A DNA stretch of 64,000 nt, taken from positions 8,984,722 to 9,048,721 of the forward strand of contig NC_050477.1 of NCBI RefSeq assembly GCF_013373865.1. Direction: 5' to 3'. Every line of letters begins with the position of its first letter. Position 1 is the first letter of the stretch. The translations under genes were made by a program, and so were the position numbers. This document shows, one piece after another, positions 62,801 to 64,000 of the stretch. This stretch comes from Monomorium pharaonis. Its lineage: Eukaryota; Arthropoda; Insecta; Hymenoptera; Formicidae. A model generated the notes under the pieces. The model saw only the letters and a list, made by a program, of their open reading frames with translations. It was not told where the DNA came from and searched no databases.

Positions 62801-63180
62801 AATAACTGTTAAAAGAAAACGGGGAAATATATCACATAATCTTGTCTTTATTAATATCACGAATTAATAACTTTTTTAAAATACTTATTTAACGCGCAAA
62901 CAAAATATTTCGAATATCAAATTACTAATATATTTTGTTTATAATTATTATTTTTAAGCATTTGATTTTTTCTTCAAACTTTATTAATATTTACAGTTAT
63001 TTTTAAAATAGAGATATTTTTAAACATTTTAATCACAATTCGATCTTTTTTGCACGACATATGTGTCAAGAAGAAATGAAATGTATTAATCGCAAAAATT
63101 GAAGAGTTTGAAGAATTTCCTGAAGTCAAGTATATCTTTAATTGGAGTACGTTATAGGATTTTTTTCTTTTTGTTCATTT
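62800..63180. other. AT-rich spacer
   Basis: Nothing to report. Confidence 0.6.
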
Positions 63181-64000
63181 TCGAAGTGGCCCAAGTCAGT
63201 AAGTGTCCCGACACTTGTCGCGCGAAACTCGAAACGGGCTTCTCGTTCCTTTCGGGTTCGAGCACCAGGAGTGCTTTCGGTAGAGGGATACTTCCTACCT
63301 CATCTGGTGGCGTCTCTCACGGCGCATGCCTTGAAATCATGGCCGATATGCCCCGTCGGGTCGACGGGTGTGTTAGAAGGCGCGCGCTCGATGGCCATTG
63401 CGGTGGTGGCGTGCTTAGAGCTCGTGCCAGAACGCGCGCAAGAGTGTAACGCCAACCACCGGTGGCAAGAATAATAGCGAGGGTCCTCTCCAGTACACTC
63501 TTCATCTCGCTTCTGCGTGCCGGGCGCCTCTCTTTTCGCGGCGCGGATAACACGCCGCAGTCCTTCATGCCGCTCGCCGGCAACCCTGCGAACAAACGGG
63601 CCGCCAGGCCGCCTTATCTCAAGACGCTTTAATGTGTTTAACCCGGCGAAGATAGTGGACAATTTATTGCTCCCTATTTTAAGCGGGATTTCTGTCTTTC
63701 TCTTTCCCTTTTGCGCTCCTCCCCGCCTCCCTATCGCTTTCTCTACCTCTCGCCCTCCGCTGTTTTGCTCTGTGCCTCTTCTCTATAATTTGACTTGAAT
63801 CATTCGATAAGACTTCAGTTCTTCATAAAGCAAAGAGACGAAAGTAGACACGGAGGTGTTTATTACTTTTTTTTTAATAGTCTGATCTTTGCTTTACGCG
63901 TGATTTTTTTCCCTTCAATTTTTCTTGATAATTAAATTATTAATTAATGAAATTTAAGCAACGTGCGTGATATGAGTCGAGTTTAATCATTTAAAACTCA
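63180..64000. other. CpG block (63180-63790) and AT-rich right edge
   Basis: Overlapping frames of 92-120 codons on both strands are unrecognised. A GTAAGTG donor-like word sits at about 63200 without a convincing exon upstream. The plus strand is pyrimidine-rich at 63690-63790. Bases 63800-64000 are AT-rich. Confidence 0.5.

Overview
This window reads as animal nuclear DNA. My best guess is a hymenopteran insect, probably an ant, but that rests on overall character, not on a recognised gene. The pointers are long perfect (GA)n/(CT)n microsatellites, a sharp alternation between AT-rich stretches and short CpG-dense blocks (14 CpGs in the 60 bases at 53761-53820, 2 at 44401-44460), small palindromic non-autonomous transposon-like elements, and no dense open reading frames or prokaryotic gene layout.

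I could not support a protein-coding gene. Every open frame of about 60 codons or more was read for familiar domains and none was recognised. The longest frame (252 codons, 17955-18713, +) exists only because a (GA)n microsatellite has no stop codon in any frame. The next longest (193 codons at 42019-42600, +; 187 codons at 38316-38879, -) lie in CpG-dense blocks where stops are rare. No tRNA, rRNA or known conserved insect microRNA was recognised by eye. The window is best read as intergenic or deep-intronic DNA, and single small exons or a lncRNA cannot be excluded without homology or RNA data.

Layout: AT-rich stretches of roughly 0.3-1 kb alternate throughout with CpG-richer blocks of 0.3-1.8 kb. 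The strongest CpG blocks are at 12.46-13.25, 17.8-18.72, 21.78-22.32, 24.2-24.8, 27.4-27.85, 33.9-34.5, 34.96-35.7, 38.3-40.1, 41.64-42.64, 47.03-48.1, 51.8-52.5, 52.9-54.34, 57.8-58.65, 59.4-60.3, 62.1-62.8 and 63.18-63.8 kb. Several carry strongly strand-biased purine or pyrimidine tracts.

The most notable structures are: two full-length palindromic (foldback, MITE-like) elements at 4806-5172 and 25827-26040 that share a terminal motif close to TTATACACTGAGAAAAA; a weaker foldback at 1738-1905; a perfect 22-bp palindrome at 60638-60659; a cluster of five palindromes around a POU-type octamer at 12049-12185; a dense GATCG palindrome cluster at 34122-34160; a canonical G-quadruplex motif at 53060-53083; and a (CG)9 tract at 53985-54002.
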